Position numbers and translations under genes: made by a program. From a virus, in the IMG/VR virus record IMGVR_UViG_3300036761_001675, positions 1 to 27,674 of that record: 27,674 nt of DNA. The stretch is one strand, 5' to 3'. Shown one piece after another: positions 8,191 to 14,265 of this stretch. Each line of letters begins with the position of its first letter. The first letter of the stretch is position 1. The notes beneath the pieces are model-generated. The model was not told the DNA's origin. It did not search any database and worked only from the letters and a program-made list of their open reading frames with translations.

Positions 8191-9086
8191 GTGGGGTTTC
8201 CGAATCGCACTGACGGCGGCCACAAAGGGGCGCGCGGGACAGCGAGGGAGGGGTCAGCGCCCCGGTGGACCCCCTCCCCGGGCCCTATGCCCGCTGCGAC
8301 CAGCTCCCAACCGAACGGAAGGCGCTCACCCTTGTCCTCATTGCACATGCGATGGGCAGGACGCAGGTTCTCGGCCAGGTCGCGTCCGCCAGCCGATGCA
8401 GGGAAGACGTGATCGAGCGTCAGTGCCAGCGGATGAGCGATCTCAGGGCCGCGCTCGATGACGCCACCACACAGGTAGCACCGCATCCCGAAGCGCGCCA
8501 AGATCGCAGGACGCATCCGCCTGATCTTGGCTGCTGCACGCCGGCGTCTAACCTCGCCCATTGCCTTCTTGCCAGACTTGCGACGGCAGCGATCTGAGCA
8601 ATAGCGAGCGTGCGGGCGGTGACTCTCGAAGTCCTCATAGCAGACGGCGCACTCCAACGTGAACGGCCCGCCACGCACCTCGTCCTTCCACCACTCGCTC
8701 TTGCAATCATGCGAGCAGAAGCGCTGGCTCCCTGTGCCAGCCCGGAAGACCCGATCACATCGAGCACAGGTGCGCTGTCGGGCAGCCTCTGCCATGATGC
8801 ACATCGCCTCGCGCACAGCGGCCTTTGTTGACCGTTCCTCTTCCCAAGCGGCAAGCCTCGCAGCATGGGCGGTTGCCCGTTCTGCCTGGCGCATGGGCGC
8901 CATCGCATCTAGAGGTCGGCACGCGAGCGAGCAATAGCGCCCGACTACGCTCATGAACGTGCCACCGCACGTCAGGCAGACGCGCTCATGCTTCAGGTGC
9001 GTCGTGTGCCCGAGCCTGCCGCACCGCCTGCAGAGCGACGCCTGCTTGTTGGTCGCGTGCCCGCATCGCTCGCACGTGAGTCTCAT
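8187..9086 (-). CDS. HNH endonuclease with four zinc-binding modules
   Basis: This 299-residue protein strings together four Cys4 modules: C5/C8/C19/C22, C37/C40/C52/C56, C107/C110/C124/C128 and C146/C149/C163/C167. The last three share a CxxC...YCS/FCS..C pattern. A basic linker (MGEVRRRRAAAKIRRMR) leads to a C-terminal HNH domain: CYLCGG at 203-208, LTLDHVFPASAGG with D225-H226, then ENLRPAHRMCNEDKG. It should bind and nick or cut DNA. Phage HNH proteins beside terminase are known to assist cos cleavage with the large subunit. The start at 9086 overlaps the next HNH stop by 4 bases. Alternatively it could be a homing-type nuclease, though it lies between genes rather than in an intron. Confidence 0.9.
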   Translation of the reverse strand: MRLTCERCGHATNKQASLCRRCGRLGHTTHLKHERVCLTCGGTFMSVVGRYCSLACRPLDAMAPMRQAERATAHAARLAAWEEERSTKAAVREAMCIMAEAARQRTCARCDRVFRAGTGSQRFCSHDCKSEWWKDEVRGGPFTLECAVCYEDFESHRPHARYCSDRCRRKSGKKAMGEVRRRRAAAKIRRMRPAILARFGMRCYLCGGVIERGPEIAHPLALTLDHVFPASAGGRDLAENLRPAHRMCNEDKGERLPFGWELVAAGIGPGEGVHRGADPSLAVPRAPLWPPSVRFGNPT

Positions 9087-9394
9087 GACGCCACCGGGGT
9101 ATCGCGCCGCAGGCCCACCGCCGAGTGGCAAGGGCGGCAGAGCCATCGCTTATTGGTGGGGTCGGAGTCGGAACCACCGAGACTGCGCGGGATACGGTGG
9201 TCGCGCTCCAAGCGCTCAATCGAGCCGCACCGCTCGCATCGGGCGCCTGCCAGAGCAGACGCCCGCTCGCGCTGGTGCAGGCTTCCCCCGCCGCGCTGCG
9301 TCGTGGTGGGCTTGTGCTGCTCGCAGTAGCCGCGTGACACGGCGAGACCAGGGCAGCGCGGGCGGAGGCAGGCGGGCAGGGGCGCGGTCGGCAT
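9083..9394 (-). CDS. Small HNH endonuclease
   Basis: This 103-residue HNH nuclease has a short Cys motif (CLRPRCPGLAVSRGYCEQH), then the catalytic fold: RCERCGSIERLERDHRIPRSLGG (split Cys pair and the DH pair), and NKRWLCRPCHSAVG with the second Cys pair. This is the size and layout of terminase-associated phage HNH proteins, which usually sit within a gene or two of the small terminase. The start at 9394 overlaps the preceding stop (TGATG); the longer open frame upstream overlaps that gene and looks non-coding. Its role in cos cleavage is inferred from family and position. Confidence 0.9.
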   Translation of the reverse strand: MPTAPLPACLRPRCPGLAVSRGYCEQHKPTTTQRGGGSLHQRERASALAGARCERCGSIERLERDHRIPRSLGGSDSDPTNKRWLCRPCHSAVGLRRDTPVAS

Positions 9395-9588
9395 CAACTC
9401 ACGCGCTCTGCGTCCCATGCCGCCAACCGCAGGCACGTCTCGCACGACTTCTCGCCCAGCGGCAGGTCGTCGGCCCGGGGCGCCGCGGCCGAGAAAAAGA
9501 AGCCGCAGCGCGACCAGACCTCCCGGAAGACGATGTGCCATGAGAGACGTTTGTCGGGCCGGAGCTTGATCCAGCCGGTGGTATCCAC
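9394..9588 (-). CDS. Small Cys-containing protein, unknown function
   Basis: This is a 64-residue soluble protein with a CETC motif near the C-terminus and several aromatic residues (MDTTGWIKLRPDKRLSWH). It starts two bases after the holin-like gene's stop and its own stop overlaps the HNH start. It has too few Cys for a complete zinc site. No family is recognised; the position links it to the lysis-terminase transition. Confidence 0.68.
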   Translation of the reverse strand: MDTTGWIKLRPDKRLSWHIVFREVWSRCGFFFSAAAPRADDLPLGEKSCETCLRLAAWDAERVS

Positions 9589-9590
9589 GG

Positions 9591-9851
9591 CTACCGCGTG
9601 ACCTTCGTGAAGCTATAGATGCCGGAGGCACCGGCGCCCGCGAGAAGACCGGTGAGAGCCGCGGCCGGGACGTCACCGACGGGGGCGAGGGCCGCGGCGA
9701 CCGAGGTCGCGATGCCCAGGACGATCGCGAGGAGCGGCCCGAAGCGGGTGACCTGCGCCTCGCTCATGGCGATGGTCCGCTTCACGACCTCCGTGAAGAT
9801 GGTCACGATGACCATGGATCCGCCGATGGTGAGGAGATCGCTGATGACCAT
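9591..9851 (-). CDS. Putative holin
   Basis: This 86-residue protein is mostly hydrophobic, with probable membrane segments near 3-22, 38-56 and 60-80 and short charged turns (EVVKRTIAMSEAQVTR). A strong ribosome binding site (AGGAGG) lies 7 bases before the start. It follows the GH25 lysozyme by 13 bases. Size, membrane topology and position fit a holin, which forms the inner-membrane lesions that release the lysozyme. No sequence signature identifies a particular holin family, so the call is inferential. Confidence 0.72.
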   Translation of the reverse strand: MVISDLLTIGGSMVIVTIFTEVVKRTIAMSEAQVTRFGPLLAIVLGIATSVAAALAPVGDVPAAALTGLLAGAGASGIYSFTKVTR

Positions 9852-9864
9852 TTGCGTGTTCCTC

Positions 9865-10734
9865 CTAGACCTGCGTCACGTGATCGGGGTGGCCGGTGAT
9901 CTGCAACGTTACCGTCGCGCTGTTAGGCGTGGGCGGCTCGGGGGCATCCTCCAGCGACACGGCAGAGGCCGCGAGGTAGAGGACGGTGGGACGCTTCACG
10001 GCGTCCGGATAGGGCAGGGCCGTCTCGACGAGTACGGCGCGGTAGCCGGAAACCACGCCCACGAACGGATAGCCGTAGCCGACCTTGGCTGTGGCGATCT
10101 TTGTGCCGCCCGGCGCGTCGAGCAGCGGCGTGTCGGCCGTGATGCGGGCAACCTTCGCGCTGCGCAGGTCGTTGCCGGCGGCATTGATCATCTCGGAGCC
10201 TCCCCTGACGGTGGCGAAGCGATACAAGGCAGCGGCGTCGCCGTGGTAGTAATCGAGGTCGAGCGGGCTGCCGCGGTGCTGCCAGAAGACCCACGTCCGA
10301 GTCGGGGGCGTCGTGCCCCACCGCGCAACCCAGTTCCAGTTCTGCCCGAGCGCCGGGAAGGCGGAGTCGGAGTGATAGAGCCCGATCTCGCGCCCGGTGC
10401 CCTGGACGGCGACAATGAAGGCGCGGGCCTGGGCGGTGGTCATCTCTGGCTTGCCGGACTCGCGCTCCAGGTCGAGCGCCAGTAGGTCTGCCTTGCCCGC
10501 GATGGCGAGGAACGCGGCGGCCTGTGCCGCCCCGTCGCCGTAGATCCCGAAGGCGTAGGCGCCGAGCACGGCGCCGGCCTTGCGGACGTTGGCCGAGTGA
10601 TACGCCCACTTGGCATCAACGCGGGTGCCATAGCAGGCCCGGACGAACGCGAAGTCGCGGCCGGTTAGGGTCGGCGTGGTGCGGTTCGCCCACGAGACGT
10701 CGATGCCGCGGGCCCAGTCGTCGGCGCCGCTCAT
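9865..10734 (-). CDS. Endolysin, GH25 lysozyme with C-terminal SH3-like region
   Basis: This 289-residue protein has an N-terminal GH25 muramidase domain (about 8-185): GIDVSW with Asp12, the catalytic-type ALDLE (Asp88, Glu90), GLYHSD, and a terminal WQH...LDLDYY segment. It cuts the glycan backbone of peptidoglycan. Residues about 192-240 (VARITADTPLLDAP ... GYRAVLVET) look like an SH3b-type wall-binding module. A short Pro-linked tail follows. No signal peptide is seen, so release probably needs the neighbouring holin-like protein. The start at 10734 overlaps the preceding stop by 4 bases (ATGA); the upstream 29 in-frame residues are not supported. Confidence 0.92.
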   Translation of the reverse strand: MSGADDWARGIDVSWANRTTPTLTGRDFAFVRACYGTRVDAKWAYHSANVRKAGAVLGAYAFGIYGDGAAQAAAFLAIAGKADLLALDLERESGKPEMTTAQARAFIVAVQGTGREIGLYHSDSAFPALGQNWNWVARWGTTPPTRTWVFWQHRGSPLDLDYYHGDAAALYRFATVRGGSEMINAAGNDLRSAKVARITADTPLLDAPGGTKIATAKVGYGYPFVGVVSGYRAVLVETALPYPDAVKRPTVLYLAASAVSLEDAPEPPTPNSATVTLQITGHPDHVTQV

Positions 10735-11081
10735 GAGCCGCTCTGGATGATGTGGGAGAACGTGGCGATCAGGGACGCGATCGCCGCGAGGGCCGCCAAG
10801 AGCGAGCCGCCGAGGATCCACTTCACGCTGGCGCCGATCGTCTCGACCTGGACGCGGAAGTCGTGGAGGGTGGCGATCTCGTCAGTCAGGCGCTGGAGAG
10901 CGCCGATGCGAGAGTCCTGCAGAGCGGCGGCCGTGTCATGCCCCGCAAGGCGGGAGTCGAGCGTCCCGTGGTCCCTCCGGTGCTCCTCGACGAACGCTTC
11001 GAGCTTGTCGAGGATGTCGCGGTTCGTAGGCTCCCCGGCGTCGGTGGCGCGACGGTGGAAGGTCACGGATTCAATCGCCAT
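10731..11081 (-). CDS. XhlA-like coiled-coil membrane protein of the lysis cassette
   Basis: This 116-residue protein has a long charged, heptad-like region (about 20-80: RDILDKLEAFVEEHRRDHG, LQDSRIGALQRLTDEI) and one C-terminal membrane helix (about 87-109). That plan matches XhlA-type proteins that act with holin and endolysin in some phages. It is the first gene after the non-coding switch region and is coupled to the lysozyme by ATGA. No convincing ribosome binding site precedes its ATG; the leader just upstream is strongly folded instead. An alternative role is a second holin or spanin-like regulator. Confidence 0.78.
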   Translation of the reverse strand: MAIESVTFHRRATDAGEPTNRDILDKLEAFVEEHRRDHGTLDSRLAGHDTAAALQDSRIGALQRLTDEIATLHDFRVQVETIGASVKWILGGSLLAALAAIASLIATFSHIIQSGS

Positions 11082-11102
11082 CGGACGCCGCCGAAGGGGA
11101 GG

Positions 11103-11144
11103 CGCACGCTCCCGGCGTCAGGCTGTCCGCCTCGGGAACGTGCG
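11103..11144 (-). promoter_or_regulatory. Leader hairpin upstream of the lysis operon
   Basis: CGCACGCTCCCG (11103-11114) pairs with CGGGAACGTGCG (11133-11144) with one mismatch, and a GGCG/CGCC pair inside the loop can extend the stem. It ends 21 bases before the first lysis start codon. No U-tract follows it on the minus strand. It could limit read-through from the early operon or control translation of the first lysis gene. Confidence 0.5.
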
Positions 11145-11150
11145 CGCGCC

Positions 11151-11167
11151 GTGAGGAGGGTGCTCAC
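11151..11167 (-). repeat. Short inverted repeat in the lysis leader
   Basis: GTGAG and CTCAC arms are separated by 7 bases. The arms are short, so alone they mean little. They lie between the 19-base dyad and the larger leader hairpin and add to a leader that is folded along most of its length. Confidence 0.35.
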
Positions 11168-11184
11168 AAACGCGATTGTGCACC

Positions 11185-11203
11185 TGCGCTGACCGTTAGC
11201 GCA
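11185..11203. promoter_or_regulatory. Operator-like 19-base dyad
   Basis: TGCGCT and AGCGCA are perfect 6-base arms around a 7-base centre (GACCGTT). Size and symmetry suit a dimeric helix-turn-helix regulator. It lies 43-61 bases downstream of the LuxR-type gene's stop and overlaps the spacer of the best candidate late promoter. Which protein binds is not known from sequence. Confidence 0.5.
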
Positions 11204-11214
11204 ATCCTACCGTG

Positions 11215-11238
11215 GTATTAGTCCGATTGTATTAGTCC
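11215..11238. repeat. Tandem 10-base repeats, candidate regulator site
   Basis: The 10-mer GGACTAATAC (minus-strand sense) occurs twice, at 11238-11229 and 11224-11215, spaced 14 bases start to start. It is AT-richer than its surroundings. It lies just after the LuxR-type gene and upstream of the dyad, where an activator site would sit. Confidence 0.5.
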
Positions 11239-11245
11239 AAACGCA

Positions 11246-11461
11246 CTAGGCCACGCGCTTCGGACACGTCAGGAGGCCCCGCAATGCGAGCACGCAGATG
11301 AGCTGCGCCTCGGTCTTCACGCCCATCCGGGCCCGGGCGGCGACCATGTGCGACTTGACGGTGCAGGGGCTGATCCCGAGCTTCTCAGCCGCGCCCTGCG
11401 TCCCGAGCCAGAGGTGCGCCCGGACGATCGCGAGCTGGCGGGGAGTCAGGTCGCGCCTCAT
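11246..11461 (-). CDS. LuxR-type (GerE) helix-turn-helix DNA-binding protein
   Basis: This 71-residue protein is essentially a stand-alone LuxR C-terminal domain: LTPRQLAIVRAHLWLG, then the HTH core AAEKLGISPCTVKSHMVAARARMGV and TEAQLICVLAL. There is no sensor or receiver domain, as in small phage regulators. It should bind DNA as a dimer. It is the last gene of the early operon, starts 3 bases after the preceding stop, and ends beside the repeats and dyad at 11185-11238. This placement suggests it activates the lysis and late genes. That function is inferred; repression is equally possible from sequence. Confidence 0.88.
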   Translation of the reverse strand: MRRDLTPRQLAIVRAHLWLGTQGAAEKLGISPCTVKSHMVAARARMGVKTEAQLICVLALRGLLTCPKRVA

Positions 11462-11464
11462 CGC

Positions 11465-11644
11465 TCAGTTCAGCCTGTCGCTGTAGCCCCAGACGGGCCG
11501 GGCCAGCGTAACGGTGCGGGCGTCCCACGGTTGCACGTGCTCGTCGGGCCACGTCGCCACGACGGGGCGTTCACGGTGCAGGTACGCCCAGACCGTGAGG
11601 ACAGCCCAGACGATGCCGAGAACGGCGCCGAGCCACATCTTCAC
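11465..11644 (-). CDS. Tiny single-span membrane protein
   Basis: This 59-residue protein has a hydrophobic N-terminal segment (about 4-22, with several Trp) followed by a soluble tail containing HRERPVV and WPDEHVQPWDAR. The GTG start at 11644 overlaps the preceding stop (GTGA); the third codon ATG is an alternative. The plan suits a type II or signal-anchor membrane protein. It shows no lipobox. The function is unknown. Confidence 0.68.
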   Translation of the reverse strand: MKMWLGAVLGIVWAVLTVWAYLHRERPVVATWPDEHVQPWDARTVTLARPVWGYSDRLN

Positions 11645-12090
11645 TCGGCCTCCTTTGCGTGGGCGAGGGCGGCGCGGTGGCGGTCGCAGACGATCGTCCA
11701 CTCGCCGGGGTTGCGCTCACGCACGTCCACGCCGTCCGCCTTGCAGCGGTCGCCGCGATTGACGATCCACTCACAGAGCGCCCCCGGCAGTCCCAGCGCG
11801 GCGCGGAGGGTGGCGATCTGGCCGAGGTAGTCCGCCTCGCGAACAGCGACAGCCCGCTGAAAGTCCTCAGGGTAGGGCGCCCCGTCGAAATCCTCCAACA
11901 GCCCCTTGATAGACACCTCGGGCAGCCCATCCGGCAGGAAAACGCCGCGCTCACCGAGGAGACGGCGAGCCAGTCCAATGTGCGCCTCCGAGCCGGGGCA
12001 CCTCAGCGAGTCGGTCGCCGCATCGTAGGAGCAGGCGTCGCCTTCATGCTCCAGCGCCGCAGCCAGCGCGGCGAGGCCGTTGTCAGTCAT
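11641..12090 (-). CDS. Hypothetical soluble protein with scattered Cys
   Basis: This 149-residue acidic protein is not recognised. The N-terminal half has SEAHIGLARRLLGERGVFLPDG. The C-terminal part has LCEWIVNRGDRCKADGVDV and a WTIVCDRHRAALAHA end that could bind a metal through Cys and His. It begins with an 8-base overlap with the preceding gene and couples to the next by GTGA. It lies in the accessory end of the early operon. Confidence 0.72.
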   Translation of the reverse strand: MTDNGLAALAAALEHEGDACSYDAATDSLRCPGSEAHIGLARRLLGERGVFLPDGLPEVSIKGLLEDFDGAPYPEDFQRAVAVREADYLGQIATLRAALGLPGALCEWIVNRGDRCKADGVDVRERNPGEWTIVCDRHRAALAHAKEAE

Positions 12091-12418
12091 GGTCGGTCTC
12101 CTCTGGATTGACGATGGCGAGAACGGCGGCGTACCACGCGGCCCAGCCGGAGATGGTGCCCGCCGCCGTGCGTGCCGGAGCCTCGTCGACGGCGGGCATG
12201 AGCGGCCTCCCGGTCCGCCGGGCGACTCCAGACGACGGCGAACCGCCCGTCAGGCTGCCGGAGGGATACGGCAGGTCGGAGTGCTCGGCGGGCCGGGAGG
12301 CCGAAAAGATAGGGACGACGAAGACAGGGCAGCGAACCTCAAAGGCGCCGATGATGATAGCCACGGCGACGGCGATGACGACGGCTAGGCAGAGCCCGAC
12401 GAGGTAGTGGGGGATCAT
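12083..12418 (-). CDS. Membrane-anchored small protein with Ser/Gly-rich tail
   Basis: This 111-residue protein has a strong N-terminal membrane helix (about 4-24, VGLCLAVVIAVAVAIIIG), a second hydrophobic patch (VFVVPIF), a disordered Ser/Gly/Pro-rich middle (SGSLTGGSPSSG) and a weakly hydrophobic C-terminal GWAAWYAAVLAIV. The start at 12418 overlaps the preceding stop by 4 bases (ATGA). The long open frame upstream of this ATG is a shadow of the nuclease gene. Function is unknown. Confidence 0.68.
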   Translation of the reverse strand: MIPHYLVGLCLAVVIAVAVAIIIGAFEVRCPVFVVPIFSASRPAEHSDLPYPSGSLTGGSPSSGVARRTGRPLMPAVDEAPARTAAGTISGWAAWYAAVLAIVNPEETDHD

Positions 12419-12588
12419 CGCTCTCCCCCCAGGAACCCCACCACGAAGCCGAGGCAGGCGAGCAGGACGGCCACGGCCACCACGAGCAGCGCCTGCGACA
12501 CGAGCGGCCACCAGTCGGCTGCGGCGAGCAGGTAGGGGCCGGACTCGGGCGGGAGACGATCGAGCAGGAGGCGGGTGAGCTCGGTCAT
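12415..12588 (-). CDS. Tiny membrane protein
   Basis: This 57-residue protein has an amphipathic N-terminus (MTELTRLLLDRLPPESG) and a C-terminal hydrophobic helix (about 33-54, ALLVVAVAVLLACLGFVVGF) ending in GGER. The start at 12588 overlaps the nuclease gene's stop (ATGA). It is one of several very small membrane proteins in this operon. Phage proteins of this kind sometimes act in superinfection exclusion or membrane tethering, but nothing here is diagnostic. Confidence 0.66.
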   Translation of the reverse strand: MTELTRLLLDRLPPESGPYLLAAADWWPLVSQALLVVAVAVLLACLGFVVGFLGGER

Positions 12589-13172
12589 GAGACGAACTCC
12601 GCGACCCACCCGTCCAGCGGCAGGCGTACCAGCGTGGACGATCCACGTCCGACGTCGAGGCCGTAGGTCCAGCCTGATGTGCCATGCCACGCGGCGAACT
12701 CACGGGCGAGGAACCACACGAGCCGCTGGCCGCGCTTGCCCTGTCCGGCCGCTTCGACCCACACGAAGCCGCGGAGGCGGTCGCCGGTGGCGGGGATCGC
12801 CTCGATGAGCTTGCGGATGGCGTTCGAGGAGGGCCGGGTCGCCAGTTTCTTGCACTGGAGCCGGGCGTAGGTGCCGACCTCCACATCCCAGGGCAGCCCG
12901 AGAGGGCCCATCTTGCGACCGCCAGGGATGCTACGGGCAACGTCGAGCTCGGCGCGGTTGCCCCGGGAGCGGTTCGTCCGCCCGCGGCGGCTGGCGGCGG
13001 GGTCACGGAGGGCAGAGCAGTGGACGCACTGGTACACCGGCGGCAAGTCGCCCCCACCATCGGCGATGTCCCATTCGTGCCGCCGACAGGGCTTGCGGCC
13101 GGCCGCTCCGTTGCGGGTGGCGGGCGACTCGTCGGGATGATGCATGGGCAGGCGTGCCATGTCGTCAGTCAT
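12585..13172 (-). CDS. Putative PD-(D/E)XK nuclease with N-terminal zinc site
   Basis: This 195-residue protein begins with a likely zinc site (C29, H32, C49, C52: KPCRRHEWD, YQCVHC). After a basic linker comes a pattern like Holliday-junction-resolvase-type nucleases: GNRAELDVAR (Glu75), GLPWDVEVG (Asp96, Glu98) and LQCKKL (Lys108/109), followed by a segment that ends in WFLAREFAAWHG. This suggests structure-specific DNA cleavage, perhaps resolving recombination or packaging intermediates. The motif spacing fits but the match is by eye. Both ends overlap neighbours by 4 bases. A DnaD-like gene and a second nuclease lie upstream. Confidence 0.7.
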   Translation of the reverse strand: MTDDMARLPMHHPDESPATRNGAAGRKPCRRHEWDIADGGGDLPPVYQCVHCSALRDPAASRRGRTNRSRGNRAELDVARSIPGGRKMGPLGLPWDVEVGTYARLQCKKLATRPSSNAIRKLIEAIPATGDRLRGFVWVEAAGQGKRGQRLVWFLAREFAAWHGTSGWTYGLDVGRGSSTLVRLPLDGWVAEFVS

Positions 13173-13714
13173 GACTTCGCCGCCAGTTGAAGAGACGCCA
13201 CGACTTGTCGCGCTGTTGCCGCCGCCCTCTCTGTCGCGCCGTCATTTGACGGTGCGTCGTCTCGCGCGGGCGCGCGCGAAGAACGGTCCTGTCGGACGGT
13301 AGAGACGGACCGGCCTGACGGCCGGTCGGGTTCAGCGACGCTTAAGCGACGCTTACCCGAGGCTTGTCCGCCCTTACGGCCGGATTCCCGGCGCACTTCC
13401 CGGCGCTCCCACGCCGGCCCAAACCATCCCTTCCAAGAGTGCGGCGGGATACGGCCGGTCTTGTCCAGTAGTCGAGCCGATATGAGCTCCGCCACCAGCT
13501 CGGCGTCCGGTTCGAGCCACACCGGCACGGCTTCGGTGACGGTGACGCGGCAACCTTGCCGCCAGGACGCGAGCAGGGTGGCGACGTGCAGCATCAGCGC
13601 GCGGCTCATGCGGTCCTGGTCTGGCGCCAGCGCGCGCCAGAGCGCCTTCACTTTCGGGTCGTCGAGGTGGCCGGTCGCCACGTCGGCCACGTCGAAACCA
13701 TCATCTCGGCTCAT
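13169..13714 (-). CDS. DnaD-like / replisome organiser-type protein
   Basis: This 181-residue protein has an N-terminal region (about 8-100) that looks like a winged helix as in phage replication initiators: DDPKVKALWRALAP, SRALMLHVATLLASW, then a wing-like VPVWLEPDAELVAELISARLLDKTGRIP. A basic RRESGRKGGQASGKRR stretch and a low-complexity Ser/Arg tail follow. Proteins of this plan often load host replication factors at a phage origin. The start at 13714 overlaps the preceding stop by 4 bases. No helicase loader or helicase is seen beside it, so a plain DNA-binding role is also possible. Confidence 0.6.
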   Translation of the reverse strand: MSRDDGFDVADVATGHLDDPKVKALWRALAPDQDRMSRALMLHVATLLASWRQGCRVTVTEAVPVWLEPDAELVAELISARLLDKTGRIPPHSWKGWFGPAWERREVRRESGRKGGQASGKRRLSVAEPDRPSGRSVSTVRQDRSSRAPARDDAPSNDGATERAAATARQVVASLQLAAKS

Positions 13715-14265
13715 GCGGCCGGTGTCCACATGGCGCCGCAGCCCGTTTCGGGCGCTTCACCCTTCGCGTAGTAGTCCTGCACGCATGTCCAAGCGCCTTC
13801 CACGCGTGCCCACCCGCATACGTGGCGAGCCGGGCCGGACGGTACGAGCACGCCAGCCTGATCACGCCACGGCTGGCCGTTGAGCCAATCCGACACGCTG
13901 GCCCGCACATGATCCGGCTGGACAATCCTTCCATCACGCTCCACACCATCGGAGCCAACACGGTGGATCGTCATACGGGATAGGCGCCCGTGCAGGATGC
14001 GCACAGTCCAGTTGCGCTGTCGAGCTAGGGCACGCAGGAGCCAGTTCTGGCCCTTTTGGAGCGGGGGCTCCCACGGCATCTTGGCCTCGAAGAACAGGTA
14101 ACGATCGTCGCCGTGTACGCCGTCGTGCAGCAGGAGATCGGCATTGCTGATGCTGATGCGTCGCGGCAGAGGGTCGAGCCATGCGAAACCGCGCAGGTCG
14201 TGGTCGTCACTTCTCGGCCATGGCTGATGGCACTTCTCGCAGATTCGCAGGCGCGAGCTAGTCAT
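13711..14265 (-). CDS. Putative PD-(D/E)XK (VRR-NUC-like) nuclease
   Basis: This 184-residue protein starts with a CxxC (CEKCHQPW) and carries a compact nuclease-like pattern: NADLLLHDG (Asp43), a strand with RYLFFEAKMPWEP (Glu60-x-Lys62) and QKGQNWLLRAL (Gln70/Gln73) on the next helix. The C-terminal part has CGWARVEGAWTCVQDYY and GCGAMW, possibly a second metal site. It resembles VRR-NUC-type or restriction-fold nucleases, but the catalytic assignment is by eye. It is coupled to the methyltransferase upstream by ATGA, so a link to modification is conceivable but unproven. Confidence 0.62.
   Translation of the reverse strand: MTSSRLRICEKCHQPWPRSDDHDLRGFAWLDPLPRRISISNADLLLHDGVHGDDRYLFFEAKMPWEPPLQKGQNWLLRALARQRNWTVRILHGRLSRMTIHRVGSDGVERDGRIVQPDHVRASVSDWLNGQPWRDQAGVLVPSGPARHVCGWARVEGAWTCVQDYYAKGEAPETGCGAMWTPAA

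Larger units (their letters stand above)
11082..11245 (-). promoter_or_regulatory. Non-coding switch region before the lysis/late genes
   Basis: These 164 bases form the largest non-coding gap in the window. It separates the early/accessory operon, which ends with the LuxR-type gene, from the lysis and head genes. In transcription order it holds tandem 10-base repeats, a 19-base dyad and two further hairpins. A weak candidate promoter (TTGCGC, 18 bases, CACAAT, about 11206-11178) overlaps the dyad. No clear consensus promoter is present, which would suit activator-dependent late transcription. The promoter and its control are inferences. Confidence 0.5.

Noticed and set aside
11082-11245. Packaging (cos) site in the largest gap
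   Set aside because: HNH genes suggest cos packaging and the gap is the only sizeable non-coding stretch near terminase, but no cohesive-end sequence can be recognised by eye.
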